A DNA stretch of 63,936 nt from the NCBI GenBank assembly GCA_030141605.1, contig JAQGDQ010001090.1:1-63936 (forward strand), given 5' to 3'. This stretch comes from Tubiluchus corallicola (Eukaryota > Priapulida > Priapulimorpha > Priapulimorphida > Tubiluchidae). The notes beneath the pieces were generated by a model. The model was given only the letters and a program-made list of their open reading frames with translations, was not told the DNA's origin and searched no databases. Shown here piece by piece: positions 36,101 through 45,329 of the stretch (positions within the stretch are counted from its first letter, which is position 1; every line of letters begins with the position of its first letter). The position numbers were made by a program, and so were the translations under genes.

Positions 36101-39100
36101 ACAGACACCTAACCCTATTTCTAGACACAAGCACAGACACCTAGCCCTATTTCTAGGCACCTAGACACAATCACAGACACCTAGCCCTACTTCTAGGCAC
36201 CTAGACACAATCACAGACACCGAGCCCTATTTCTAGACACCTAGGCATTTGAGATACGGGAAACTTCTTACAATTTTTTTAAAATGCGATGTAGTTCAAC
36301 TACATTTCAGTAGTGGTATACGTACTTAATTACTGATGCATAGCTACAGCTTGTGGAATTTAAATTGACTTGTTAGTACAAGTTTATTACTGACAATCAG
36401 TGAGGTGGAGAGCAGTTAATGACGTCACATTTAATAAATAAACCACAGAAAATTGCTTTATTGTGTGACAGACCGTTTCGCTCTTGCTATTAAGAATTTG
36501 TTCGACTTTTACATAGTGCTACAAAAAATCAAATTCATTTATCGCTGATATAAAGAATAAACATGTCAGTATACATCTAAATGGGAAGGGGTGGTGAAAA
36601 CACAGCTTAAACAGGTATATAATCATTTATACAGCATCAATTAGCACTTGACAACTGTTAATTTACAGAGTTAGCGATCTTTCAACGAATTTAAACCTCC
36701 ACTAACCAGCGTAGCATCAATGCTGTGTGCTTTTACAAACCAAGCAAAGGGTAACGAACTACGGTTTAACTCAAATCCCACCAAAATTTTTAAAAGAGCG
36801 GTTTTGCCACCGTAAATTTGTGTGCCGAATGAAATGCTTAGCGGAAGCGGCACAACAAGTTGTAATTCAACCCGCACGCAAACAGAGAAATTCTCACTCA
36901 AATCCTAAAATTACGTTTATACAAGAATCGTTAGAACTGTGGGAAATGGATGTGTTAACAGTTTCACGGAAGGAAATTATTCTCTGAACATTGCTCTCTG
37001 CACGAATGCCACCAGCGCCATAAGCGCACGATAAACAATGCCATTTTATACAGGATTATGGATATTTAGTGTGAAATGAGGGTGTTTTTACACAAATCAC
37101 CCCACACAAGGCCAAAGGTCACACAAGGTATCCTCAAGGATAGGTGAACATATGAATACATGTCTAGAAATATAAAATTCATGTAAGTAATTTGCTACTA
37201 ACAGAACGCATCTGTTGATGTTCCGCTAGAATCGAGTTGAGATTGTAATTTTCAAGGAAACAATTTTCTGATTAAGAATTCCATGAGTAAGAAGCCCGAG
37301 GGAAAATCGGGACCAGATTTACAACATGTTGGAGTGTAAAGGTTATACATGGGTGTAAACAAATGCTACTTTTTTGCTGTTCTTTAACTTTTACTAGAAA
37401 AGTAGGCCTACAATTTGCTTATAAATGAGCATGTTAAATGTACTTTGTTACAGTTCATATTTTCATACGTTTGCATCACGTCGCTACTGAACTCCTTTCT
37501 ATTTCATTTCTCTTCTCTTTTTCTCTATCTTCGTCTATTATTTTATCTTAACTATTCTCTGCTGTCCTATTTTTTCTCTTGTTAACCAGTTTTTTCTCCA
37601 CTTTTCATGGTGGTCTTACAAGCTTTGCTTCTTGACCACCATGCAGCACATTTTTCCTGATGATAAATTATTACGTAGTCAGTAACTACATTAATATAGT
37701 TCGTTTATAATTATTGTAATTTACATTGAGTTGAAACGTAATACATGTAATTGATTTCATATACAGTTACAATGCGATAATGTAATCATGCTGAAGTGGA
37801 CAATAAATTACAAATTACAAATGTGTGAAATACCCAATAAGATATAGCTGTATACAAAAATTCGTGTAGCTTACCTAGTAACTCAATAGCAATCGTGTTA
37901 CCATAGACATCAAGAAGTGGCCATATTGGATTGCTAGTATTGACACCTGAAAAGAAGACGCCCTTGTCTTCATTATTAATTCCGTATCTGACATCACCGT
38001 TTGCCGTCACATAGTAATACAAGATCGATCCGGGCAAGTCCGCATATCTCTCCCCTAGCGCCTTTGCCCAATTTCCGGCCTTATTAGTCAAATCCGGACA
38101 AGCGTACCTGGGCAGGTCTCTGCGGACGGTGTCCAGAGCTGGATCGTTGGACGTGAAACCGAAACGCAAGACGCCCGACCAGTTAGAAGAGGTCTCCACA
38201 AAACGCACGAATATGACTTCGTCGACCCGGATGGGACGGTGTCCGAAGACGATGCCTTTGCAGAAACTGTCGTTCCGGCGACAGATCCGGCGATCGGAGG
38301 ACAATGTGATGTTGTCTCCATGCGTGAAGTGGAACCAGAGTGGTTGAGTCTTCTCTCGTTCAGTGGTTTCACCTGAAATGTAACAAAGATTTGTTAATAT
38401 AATTTTGCACATGCTGTGAAAAAGGCACAGTCAAAATATGTAGGAACATAAACCAAACTGCTTTAGTGACACAAACACTTTATTATTGACTGTCTTTTCT
38501 GTACACTACGTTGTGACTACTAGATTAAAACCTGTAACAGCTCAAATCACTTGAAACTGGTTAACCTTGGGCAATGCATATCAGAAACTAGTCAGGTGAG
38601 AAAATGATTCACTGTAGTCTAACTTGCTGTAAAGTTGTAATGTCGCTAAAGTTTATAAAGTCCATAAACAAACTCGTCAATCAGTTCACGGCACATGCTA
38701 CAAATATACAATGTTCCATACTTTTCACACAGTGGTGGCCTCGCAACAACAAATGTTTTACGAAGCATCAGTGATTCCAACACGTGGATTTAAAACACTT
38801 CAAGTCAGTCCAACATCATGAATTTAAAGCAACCCGTAGCTCATTAAAACTGAACACATAATACCACATATTCTCGGTAATTTGTGTTTATTGGACAATA
38901 AGAAACTTTCTTTACAGCAGAACATAATAAAACACATGTTAACCCTTTCATACCCGTTGTATCCCGTGGGATACGAGAATATTTTCTGCCTTTAAAATTA
39001 ATAAAATTTTAAAACTGACAGTTATTTGATCTGATAATAGTTATTTTGATTTAAGCCAATAACAATAGACTAAAAATGGTGATAAAATGGCAAACTAGAA

Positions 39101-40455
39101 AATCTACATAGCATAAAAAACTACTCAAGGCACAGTACTTTAGAGACGGATTTGTACAGATCAGCATAGCGTGCATACTAAATGTCGTAAAAAATTATCA
39201 GCAGTTGTAAAATGAAGCACATTTTATGCTTTTGTTGTGTTTTTAAAAAAGTCGGACTTTGTTTTTTTTTGCACATGACAAAGAATGTTGTGTATCCCAC
39301 AGGATACATTGGGAACAAAAGGGTTGTAATTCACTTTTATAATAACAGACACAGAAATGCACTGATGTGCAAAAACTGTTTTGTTGTTACACTCAATAAT
39401 ACAATGATGTGCAAACACCTCTTTGCAAGTCCAGTACTTAACTTTTTGTTTAGTAAAGTATAATTTGGGACTGAAAGGGTTAACAGTTAAATCGCATTAA
39501 ACTATGAGGTCTTAGGAGAAGCATCAAGAGGAGCAGGGGTAAGCATTCTCTACCAAAAAGCAAATTCGAACCGAATCAAATTTCAGTATCTGCTAAACCG
39601 AATTCAGTTTTAAAGATTTACAAATCAATAATAAAAACAGTCTCACAAAGATAATGCATATTGCTTGATTTTATTCTGTAGCAAAAACCACTGCTGAGTT
39701 TACCTGTCTGAAGGCAGATTTCTTTTATTTTAGAATTCTGCCTGCCCAATGTCTACAATAGACGTGACGGGCGTATGATGATGATGTTGTTGATGATGAT
39801 GATGATGATATGAAAAACACCAATAATATGTTTAAAAATTGTGTACATAAATCACAGCTAAATTTTGCTGATTGCATGATGCTTCAAGCGTTCTAATGAC
39901 AAAGCACGTTTGTAGTTGAAATCGTCAATTATTCAAATCAATAATTTTAGGTTCGAATTCCAATTTGAACTAAAAAACCTCGTTCAAATCGGAATTGAAT
40001 GCCCATTGCTCATCCGTACTAAAAATAAGGTATACTTATTGGCTTAGATGACATTCAGACAGAATGCAACATTGAGATAATATTTAAAATAAACGTAAAT
40101 TCTTACCAACTATAATACATCTTAGAATATATTTAGAAAACTTATATTCATGTTAATAAACGTGCAATAAACGACAATATAAATTACAATGTAGATTATA
40201 TAGATCTAGATAATATATATAGCACGACAATATAGATTATACATAACATAAACAAATTTTAGACTACAAGTCAATCGATATGAAAAACCTGCGGCCATGT
40301 TTACCTGCAGTTACTGTATGATGAATAACATGATGTATTGTATGCCCTGCACCACAGCAACAGTGACAAGACTTTTTCGCTGATCTTTTCTTATCCTTCT
40401 TACTGGAAGTCCTAGGACCGTTGCGATTGAATATTTTCATCACTGAAGACGGCAT
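26725..40455 (-). CDS. NEURL: Neuralized E3 ubiquitin ligase, complete six-exon gene
   Basis: The model is complement(join(26725..27176, 28220..28339, 30154..30352, 31159..31448, 37875..38372, 40305..40455)). The exons total 1710 nt, giving 569 codons plus TGA, close to vertebrate NEURL1. All introns are GT/AG; four are phase 1 and the third is phase 0, and every junction keeps frame. Neuralized proteins ubiquitylate Notch ligands (Delta/Serrate type) to drive their endocytosis in the signal-sending cell. Visible domains are NHR1 (about 60-216), NHR2 (about 260-419), a Pro/Ala/Ser-rich linker (about 425-510) and a C-terminal RING (517-569). RING ligands are C517, C520, C532, H534, C538, C541, C553 and C556, ending in IRDVIRTYRA as in the family. 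The N-terminus is polybasic with a Cys cluster and lacks the MG myristoylation start of vertebrate NEURL1. The ligand target here is inferred from family knowledge. Confidence 0.95.
27177..28219 (-). other. Neuralized intron 5 with a tRNA-like segment
   Basis: Phase-1 intron. At 27976-28040 the minus strand reads AGCTGAAACAGAAGAGC, then CAGAAGGTTCTGGGTTCGAA, the D-arm, anticodon-arm and T-arm order of a tRNA; the anticodon stem is broken, so this is a SINE head or pseudo-tRNA. The remainder is unremarkable. Confidence 0.45.
28220..28339 (-). CDS. NEURL: Neuralized exon 5 (end of NHR2)
   Basis: The 120-nt exon lies between TTGTTTACAG and GTGCGTCTG. It encodes the last strands of NHR2, with HYSRNG and the family motif SQPLWMFFDVYG that mirrors NPIWPLLDVYG at the end of NHR1. 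It is phase 1 at both ends. Confidence 0.95.
28340..29490 (-). other. Neuralized intron 4, first part
   Basis: I see no gene or clear repeat before the pogo-like element at 29491. Small open frames here have no recognisable similarity. Confidence 0.4.
29491..29952. mobile_element. pogo/Tigger-like miniature transposon in Neuralized intron 4
   Basis: The ends CAGTCAACTTCGGGTATAAG and CTTATATCCCAGGTTGACTG are inverted repeats of the pogo type. Internal blocks GATATAAGGGAC and CATAAGGGACGG repeat the terminal motif several times. TA precedes the left end; the right flank is CA. No transposase is present. Confidence 0.85.
30154..30352 (-). CDS. NEURL: Neuralized exon 4 (NHR2 core)
   Basis: The 199-nt exon starts after TTGTTATTTTAG and ends at AAAG/GTGATT, a usable but less typical donor. 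It encodes GGLGFGLTACDP, the NHR core equivalent to GVLRFGFTSNDP in NHR1, followed by EYWVVNKD. Its 5' junction is phase 0, the only one in the gene. Confidence 0.95.
30455..30553. mobile_element. Single right end of miniature transposon family E
   Basis: ACATGGCGGTTGTAGCTAAG, CGTAACCTTTGACCTACAGC and AACTGTGAAAAGGCT match the right part of the 25387 and 51274 copies. The left end is not visible, so it is a truncated copy in intron 3. Confidence 0.6.
30560..31158 (-). other. Neuralized intron 3, remainder
   Basis: At about 31105-31150 the minus strand contains a T-arm-like CTGGTTCAAATCCAGG, related to the tRNA-like repeats at 33600-34068. Otherwise no feature is recognised. Confidence 0.35.
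31159..31448 (-). CDS. NEURL: Neuralized exon 3 (inter-NHR linker and start of NHR2)
   Basis: The 290-nt exon begins after CTCTATTACAG and ends at TTCAG/GTAAGACG. It encodes a Ser/Pro-rich linker and then FHTTHGFNVQVS, the NHR2 opening (compare FHFTHGDNITLS in NHR1), and FISRPIRLGEKFVVQV. Confidence 0.95.
31674..32185. mobile_element. Interspersed repeat family A, copy 2
   Basis: It shares AAAGGACAAG, GGCACCTGAAGTAGGTTT, TTTGAAACAAG and ATAATCAGAGCATT with copy 1 at 5672-6700 but lacks much of its interior. A short direct duplication of GGTGAGCCAGTGGTGCACAC starts at about 31959 and 31991. The right end is about AACGTAAATGG/TTAAGGG when read on the minus strand. Confidence 0.6.
32190..33599 (-). 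other. Neuralized intron 2, middle part
   Basis: At 32375-32425 a degraded tRNA-like order is seen (GCGTACGCCTTAGCAATG, then TTCAATTCCCGG). No gene or array is recognised in the rest. Confidence 0.35.
33600..34068 (-). repeat. Three tandem 148-bp units each carrying a tRNA-like T-arm
   Basis: Copies begin with a spacing of 148 bp (T-arm blocks near 33697, 33845 and 33993). On the minus strand each unit has GACTTATAAGAAG-like anticodon-arm sequence, then CCTGGTTCAAATCCAGG (perfect T-stem in the middle copy, one change in the outer two) and then TACTCCAAC. The 5' half of a tRNA is not convincing, so I read this as a tandemly duplicated tRNA-derived SINE rather than tRNA genes. Confidence 0.6.
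34070..34789 (-). other. Neuralized intron 2, unassigned part
   Basis: A run of 11 G lies at 34497-34507. I see nothing else recognisable. Confidence 0.35.
34790..35040 (+). repeat. Degenerate (GAT)n tract with an acidic reading frame
   Basis: A GAN-type triplet repeat. From about 34857 one plus-strand frame stays open to TAG at 35177-35179 without an ATG: about 60 residues of D/N/Y/E, then a Lys/Asn- and Cys-containing tail. Variation is mostly at the third codon position and little at the second. An upstream stop and no acceptor site argue against a normal exon. Confidence 0.7.
35180..35749. other. GC-richer intronic patch with a TATA motif
   Basis: TATATATA at 35488-35495 lies between GCGCGGCAGGTGCAGTGG (about 35408) and CACCTGTGGGCGTGG (about 35505). 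These include E-box (CAGGTG, CACCTG) and GGGCGTGG (KLF-type) motifs. It could be an enhancer or an alternative promoter; no transcript is evident on either strand. Confidence 0.25.
35750..36246. repeat. Minisatellite with 32/40-bp units
   Basis: The unit is built from ACACCTAGCCCTACTTCTAG and ACACAAGCACAG. An optional 8-bp CTAGACAC step gives 32- and 40-bp variants. There are about 13-14 units, located in Neuralized intron 2. Confidence 0.95.
36250..37085 (-). other. Neuralized intron 2, unassigned part
   Basis: The opposing frames at 36671-36987 have no recognisable similarity. I see no repeat here. Confidence 0.35.
37086..37265. repeat. Interspersed repeat family D, uninterrupted copy
   Basis: It contains CACCCCACACAAGGCCAAAG, TCTGTTGATGTTCC, GAATCGAGTTGAGATT and GTAATTTTCAAGGA, in the same order as the LINE-split copy at 14735-15571. 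The origin is unknown. Confidence 0.55.
37430..37825 (+). mobile_element. LINE 3' end with hairpin and ACAAATT tail
   Basis: A perfect 10-bp stem CATGGTGGTC/GACCACCATG with an 18-base loop (37606-37643) is followed by an AT-rich stretch that ends in AATAAATTACAAATTACAAATG. A stem-loop and short direct-repeat tail is the usual 3' end of CR1/L2-like non-LTR elements. It ends about 50 bp from Neuralized exon 2. Confidence 0.5.
37875..38372 (-). CDS. NEURL: Neuralized exon 2 (NHR1)
   Basis: The 498-nt exon lies between ACATTTCAG and CTAG/GTAAGC. It carries the whole first NHR domain: PLWFHFTHGDNITL, FGHRPIRVDEVIFVRF, WSGVLRFGFTSNDP, LPRYACPDL, GVFFSGVN and NPIWPLLDVYGNT. NHR1 is the substrate-binding module for Notch ligands in characterised family members. 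It is phase 1 at both ends. Confidence 0.97.
38373..38938 (-). other. Neuralized intron 1, first part
   Basis: I see nothing recognisable here. Confidence 0.4.
38943..39479. mobile_element. TTAA-flanked miniature transposon, family B copy 2
   Basis: Perfect TTAA duplications (38939-38942, 39480-39483) flank the ends CCCTTTCATACCCGTTG and TTTGGGACTGAAAGGG. About 300 bp from the left are near-identical to 9218-9678. The interior frame 39212-39463 is element sequence. The organisation is piggyBac-like and non-autonomous. Confidence 0.9.
39534..40019. mobile_element. hAT-type miniature transposon, GAATTCGAA family copy 2, with nested insert
   Basis: The ends CAGGGGTAAGCATTCTC and GCCCATTGCTCATCC and the interior match 10221-10651. 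Around 39690-39812 it carries extra sequence ending in (GAT)n, flanked by AAAAACCA and AAAAACAC, which looks like a retroposon 3' fragment inserted into the element. No clear target-site duplication remains for the host element. Confidence 0.65.
40305..40455 (-). CDS. NEURL: Neuralized exon 1 (start codon, polybasic N-terminus)
   Basis: It encodes 50 residues plus one base and ends at CTGCAG/GTAAAC. MPSSVMKIFNRNGPRTSSKK opens a strongly basic stretch (K/R at 7-28), followed by CHCCCG (30-35) and a His-rich patch. This start is chosen because it is the first ATG before the donor and is in frame with exon 2. Polybasic segments of Drosophila Neuralized are linked to phosphoinositide and membrane binding; the Cys cluster could be palmitoylated (inference). 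Confidence 0.85.
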
Positions 40456-40506
40456 GGTAAATTACACAGTTAGAATTACGCACGCTCTGCACTGTCTGAG
40501 CCACGC

Positions 40507-40620
40507 CAGCTGTTCGTGGCTATAATGAGCTACTAGCTTGTGGACGAGGCTATTTGTATACCAGCATAAAGCTTTTGTTGCTATAGGCACAATACTCTGC
40601 AATCGTCTGCACTGCAGCTG
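40507..40620. promoter_or_regulatory. Two CAGCTG E-boxes upstream of Neuralized
   Basis: CAGCTG occurs at 40507-40512 and 40615-40620, 52 and 160 bp upstream of the start codon. bHLH proneural factors bind this core, and neuralized is a proneural target in flies. TATACAAAT on the minus strand near 40553-40561 could be a TATA box. All of this is by motif only. Confidence 0.35.
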
Positions 40621-40629
40621 CTGTTCTGC

Positions 40630-41095
40630 CTATATGGATCAGTGCATTCTGAATCAAGGGGTGGGCATATGGATCGGTGCATTCTTAATCTACGGGGCGG
40701 GTATATGGATCAGTGCATTCTTAATCAAGGGGTGGGCATATGGATCGGTGCATTCTTAATCGACGGGGCGGGTATATGGATCGATGCATTCTTAATCCAG
40801 GAGGTGGTGGGCATATGAATCAGTGCATTCTTAATCCAGGGGTGGGCGTATAGATCGGTGCATTCTTAATCTACGGGGTGCGTATATGGATCGATGTATT
40901 CTTAATCCAGGGGTGGACATATGGATCGGTATATTCTTAATCAGCGGGATATGGTAAACGGATCGATGTATTCCTAATCCAGGGGTGGGCATATGGATCG
41001 GTATATTCTTAATCCGCGGGATATGGTATACGGATCGATGCATTCTTAATCCAGAGGGGGGGACACGGATCGGTACATTCTTAATCCGCGGGATA
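40630..41095. repeat. Minisatellite with 35-bp units upstream of Neuralized
   Basis: The unit includes GGCATATGGATCGGTGC and ATTCTTAATCCAGGGGTG; starts at 40642, 40677 and 40712 give a period of 35. There are about 13 copies, diverging rightwards. It begins about 175 bp from the start codon. Confidence 0.95.
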
Positions 41096-41099
41096 TACG

Positions 41100-42599
41100 A
41101 ACTGACATATTCCTTAGTTTGACCAAAAATGAATCCCGCAAGATGGACAGTAATAATTTTAAGGTTACTGTTGTCATCAGATTAACATGTCACATGTTCG
41201 TCGAACGAAGCAATCACCATATTTAAAAAACTCTTTCTTGCTCTGGCGAATAAAGCTGCATTAACGCAACTGAGTTATCTTTCAAGTCTAGAAGCCATTA
41301 GCATCTGATTTCAACAAAAATCGTAACTTAAACAGACTTGAATGCGAAGCAGAAGTGGCTTCAAAAATGGCAAAAAAAGCTTTCAAGAGATTCCGGAGAA
41401 AAGACTAGTCGAAACCTACACACGTTCCACACTCGACTGGCCTAAGATAATGCATTGTGTCATTGTGTAATTCAGCCTTTTCAGACAGGTCCATCATAAC
41501 AGCCCTAACTTCTCAACTGATCCAGCCGGCATAATATTGAAAAAAAATGTCTTGTTTTATTTTTAATTTAACTTAGTCTTATTATTATTATTTATTTATT
41601 AAATAACATAATATCTATTAAACTTTTGTGGTGTGAATAATTATCAATAAGCCTTAAAATGAATCAAAACTAAGGCTTCGCATTAATTTAATTAGTTTAA
41701 GCATTCAAATAGGTTGATTGTCAGTTAAAAAACCAGAAACCAGAATTATGTGCAGTCCGGAAAAACCATTACGGTAATTAAGTTTTTTGGAAAAATTATA
41801 AAGGTCCTGTCACAGTTTTAGAGACCAAATTCATTTTTGTAAAATCACCATTGTCATTGCTGTTGCTGTTATCATTTGAATAATTATATTACAGTTTGAC
41901 GTGGTCTTAGTAAAACTCTTCTGATTAAAAACCAGATACACATGTGCATCCACAAATTATAATTACTATTATTAATAAATTATATATGTGAACAGTAGAA
42001 AATGAATTGCCAAATTGTAAGGTAAGTGTTCTTTTTCAAAAATAACTTCATGGCTTCCCGAGAGCAACCTATTTCTTAACAAATTTTGGCTGATGTACCA
42101 GTACCAACAAACAATCAATGGTTGCCAAAGTAACAAAATGCTAAACAATAATTTTTTAACTTGCAACTTGCTTATTTTATGTTAGGGATGTTGTACCAGT
42201 AAATTCTTTCTCAATATTTGCTATTCTTCAGCCAGTGTGAAAGAAAAACTCAATTTTTCACACTTTTTCTCCTGCGGGAAGTTGTCGATTGGCCAAAATA
42301 GTACCAATATGAATTGAGATTGAAATTCTGCACTCCTGGTCCAACCCCGGTTGAGGTGCAGTGATGTAAAGAACTCAGGGTGCAAAATTGGCACAAGCTT
42401 TTTAGCTAATAAACCATGCTCCACCTTCAAAAGTTTTCACAAAACCCACTTAAGCTATCATCTCTGGCTTTTATGTTGAAGTTCTAAAGTAAAAATACTT
42501 AAAGAAATGACCAAATCACTCAGCATGTTGGGTTTATTTTACTATTATTTCTTAAAGATAACAAAAACAATCTGCAAAAAACTCTCTATAAGGCATAAA
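41100..42599. other. Unassigned intergenic sequence
   Basis: I see no gene, array or RNA gene. Small open frames on the minus strand (41972-42430) have no recognisable similarity. Confidence 0.4.
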
Positions 42600-42603
42600 T
42601 TAA

Positions 42604-43169
42604 AGATGCACTACCTCTGAATGGAAATTTTCAGGCGTGGTGGTTGCTGCCATTCACTTGAAAATCATAACGTAATTGGGTGACTTTTCATAAGCGCATC
42701 GTGACTTTCTGTGAGCCAATCATAAGTCATTTATTTCACCTTACACATTTACAATAGTTTCATGTACAATATCTAGTGAAAGGGCCTACAATGAACATAA
42801 TACAAATAAGAAATACTGCACAGGAAAAGCCTCAAACAATGTTCACCTATATACGAAGGTAAATGTGTAGCGGGCAATCAAAAAGCAGGGCTTGTTAGAT
42901 TGTCCCACACAGTGATAGAAAAAAAAGTAAAGGAAATAATCTGAAAGATTAAAGTGAATCGTATGATAAAAAAACAGTGCACTGCTTAAACTAATTCAAA
43001 CTTCTGCAGCTTACCTAATGTTCACACAAACATATTACAAAATTAGCTATCTATTTTTTTGTAAAAACTTTTGACGAAGATTGAGTGTGCCCTATTTTTC
43101 TTCAGGTTGAATGACGTCATTGGAAGAAAAACGAGCATTGAAAATGGAGGCGCCCAAATGATTGCATCT
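42604..43169. mobile_element. TTAA-flanked miniature transposon, AGATGCA family
   Basis: TTAA at 42600-42603 and 43170-43173 flanks the inverted ends AGATGCACTACC and ATGATTGCATCT. The interior is non-coding. It is distinct in sequence from the other TTAA-flanked families in this window. Confidence 0.7.
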
Positions 43170-43173
43170 TTAA

Positions 43174-43720
43174 GGTGATTTTGCTAATTACACGAGGTAA
43201 TCATCACACTTTTATTACTAAATTCAAACGTACAACACCAGCGCTTCTCACAGCTATCAAATTTCTTCTTCCATCAGCTGTTTCATTACCACATTATTCA
43301 GACTCATCTGTTTTTCTTTTTCCAAGTGTGCCGTTTGTTTTTTTGTTTTTTTTGAAAAGTCTCCTCTTCTTACTTCTACTGTGCATTATTCTTATATTGA
43401 AAATAGTCTTACCAATCGAACAACGACTATTACGGATTACAGCACAAACAACAGGTTAAAAGTACTTTAATCTATTTTATTAAAAGTAAATTTAGTATCC
43501 GCCATTGTTCTTTCTTTTTTTCTCCAACCTACTCTCGCTTTACACTTCCACCTTACGCTATTTAGTTCTGCTTGCGAATTCGTTCACAACAACATTATAC
43601 ACATTTCGACTGCTGTTATATTTTGGGTCATAACTCACAACTATTGACATATATATACAGAATTATATATATATAAAGTAGTATATACAGAATTAATTGC
43701 ATTTTCCACTATTTACTTTA
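43174..43720. other. Unassigned spacer
   Basis: The T-rich open frame 43175-43459 looks like pyrimidine-biased noncoding sequence. Short AT runs lie at about 43650-43675. Confidence 0.35.
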
Positions 43721-44645
43721 TTTTGGTGTACCACTACACTATAAGAGTGTGAATACATTATCTGTCTCTCATTTTCTTTTAATTTTGGTGTACCACTACA
43801 CTACAAGAATGTGAATACATTATCTGTCTCTCATTTTCTTTTAATTTTGGTGTACCACTACACTACGAGACTGTGAATACATTATCTGTCTCTCATTTTC
43901 TTTTAATTTTGGTGTACCACTACATTACAAGAATGTGAATACATTATCTGTCTCTCATTTTCTTTTAATTTTGGTGTACCACTACACTACAGACTGTGAA
44001 TACATTATCTGTCTCTCATTTTCTTTTAATTTTGGTGTACCACTACATACAAAACTGTGAATACATTATCTGTCTCTCATTTTCTTTTAATTTTGGTGTA
44101 CCACTACACTACAAGAATGTGAATACATTATCTGTCTCTCATTTTCTTTTAATTTTGGTGTACCACTACACTACAAAACTGTGAATACATTATCTGTCTC
44201 TCATTTTCTTTTAATTTTGGTGTACCACTACACTACAAGAATGTGAATACATTATCTGTCTCTCATTTTCTTTTAATTTTGGTGTACCACTACACTACAA
44301 GACTGTGAATACATTATCTGTCTCTCATTTTCTTTTAATTTTGGTGTACCACTACACTACAAGAATGTGAATACATTATCTGTCTCTCATTTTCTTTTAA
44401 TTTTGGTGTACCACTACACTACAAGACTGTGAATACATTATCTGTCTCTCATTTTCTTTTAATTTTGGTGTACCACTACACTACAAAACTGTGAATACAT
44501 TATCTGTCTCTCATTTTCTTTTAATTTTGGTGTACCACTACACTACAAGACTGTGAATACATTATCTGTCTCTCATTTTCTTTTAATTTTGGTGTACCAC
44601 TACTTTATAAGAGTGTGAATAAATTATCTGTCTCTCATTTTCTTC
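43721..44645. repeat. Minisatellite with 62-bp units (about 15 copies)
   Basis: The unit is TTTTGGTGTACCACTACACT, ACAAGAATGTGAATACATTA and TCTGTCTCTCATTTTCTTTTAA joined in that order. A recurrent GAATG/GACTG switch alternates between neighbouring copies. The first and last copies are diverged, as expected for array edges. Confidence 0.97.
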
Positions 44646-44795
44646 TTTTCCTGTATCAGTTTTTTAGGTTCCATCATCTTTATTTTCAATTTCACTCTCT
44701 TGATTTTTCTACTAATTCACATTCAGATCAACGTAAGTTTATTTTGGATATTTTCTTTTCTACACGTTCTACTGCTTTTGTATCTTTTATCTTAA

Positions 44796-45236
44796 AGGAA
44801 GACCGGATAATTGTTTAGACTCAATCTCATTTTAATTTACTGTACAAAATATACATTTTCTTGCCTATAAAACTTAAAAATTGTTTCTTATATCTGAATA
44901 ATTAGCATAAAAAGTTAATTAACGGCAACCAAACACAGCTATTGCTTACGTCAGAAACTAACCTCAGTTTGTGCAATGGCAGGAGTCTTCCCTTGTGCGT
45001 CAAGCACACTTGCATAGGTGTTAAACAGTACTGTTTAAACACATGATGTCACTAAAAATGGGCTTTACATCATATGACATCAGAAACTAACACTGCAGTT
45101 CACGTTCACGATCATGGTTATCACGGTACCGCCTTCTATTTGTCGGCCACGCACACATGGCAAAAAGGTGCTGCCATTCAATATTTTAGAACATTCTTTA
45201 TTCTAAACTAATGTCTACACAATCATCTGGTTTTCT
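44796..45236. mobile_element. TTAA-flanked transposon family F, copy 1
   Basis: TTAA precedes AGGAAGACCGGATAATTG. The interior matches the two copies inside the palindrome at 61206-61739 and 62087-62621, including GTTAATTAACGGCAACCAAA and CACGGTACCGCCTTCTATTT. The right end (ATCATCTGGTTTTCT) is intact but its TTAA is lost. About 100 bp of interior is missing relative to the other copies. Confidence 0.8.
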
Positions 45237-45329
45237 GAAAATCAAAACCGTGATGATCTCTAACTGCAAGCTTTTCTTTGTTAATGTTGTGACTTCTATT
45301 GCTCAGCTAAGAGGGCAGCTGAAATGGCC

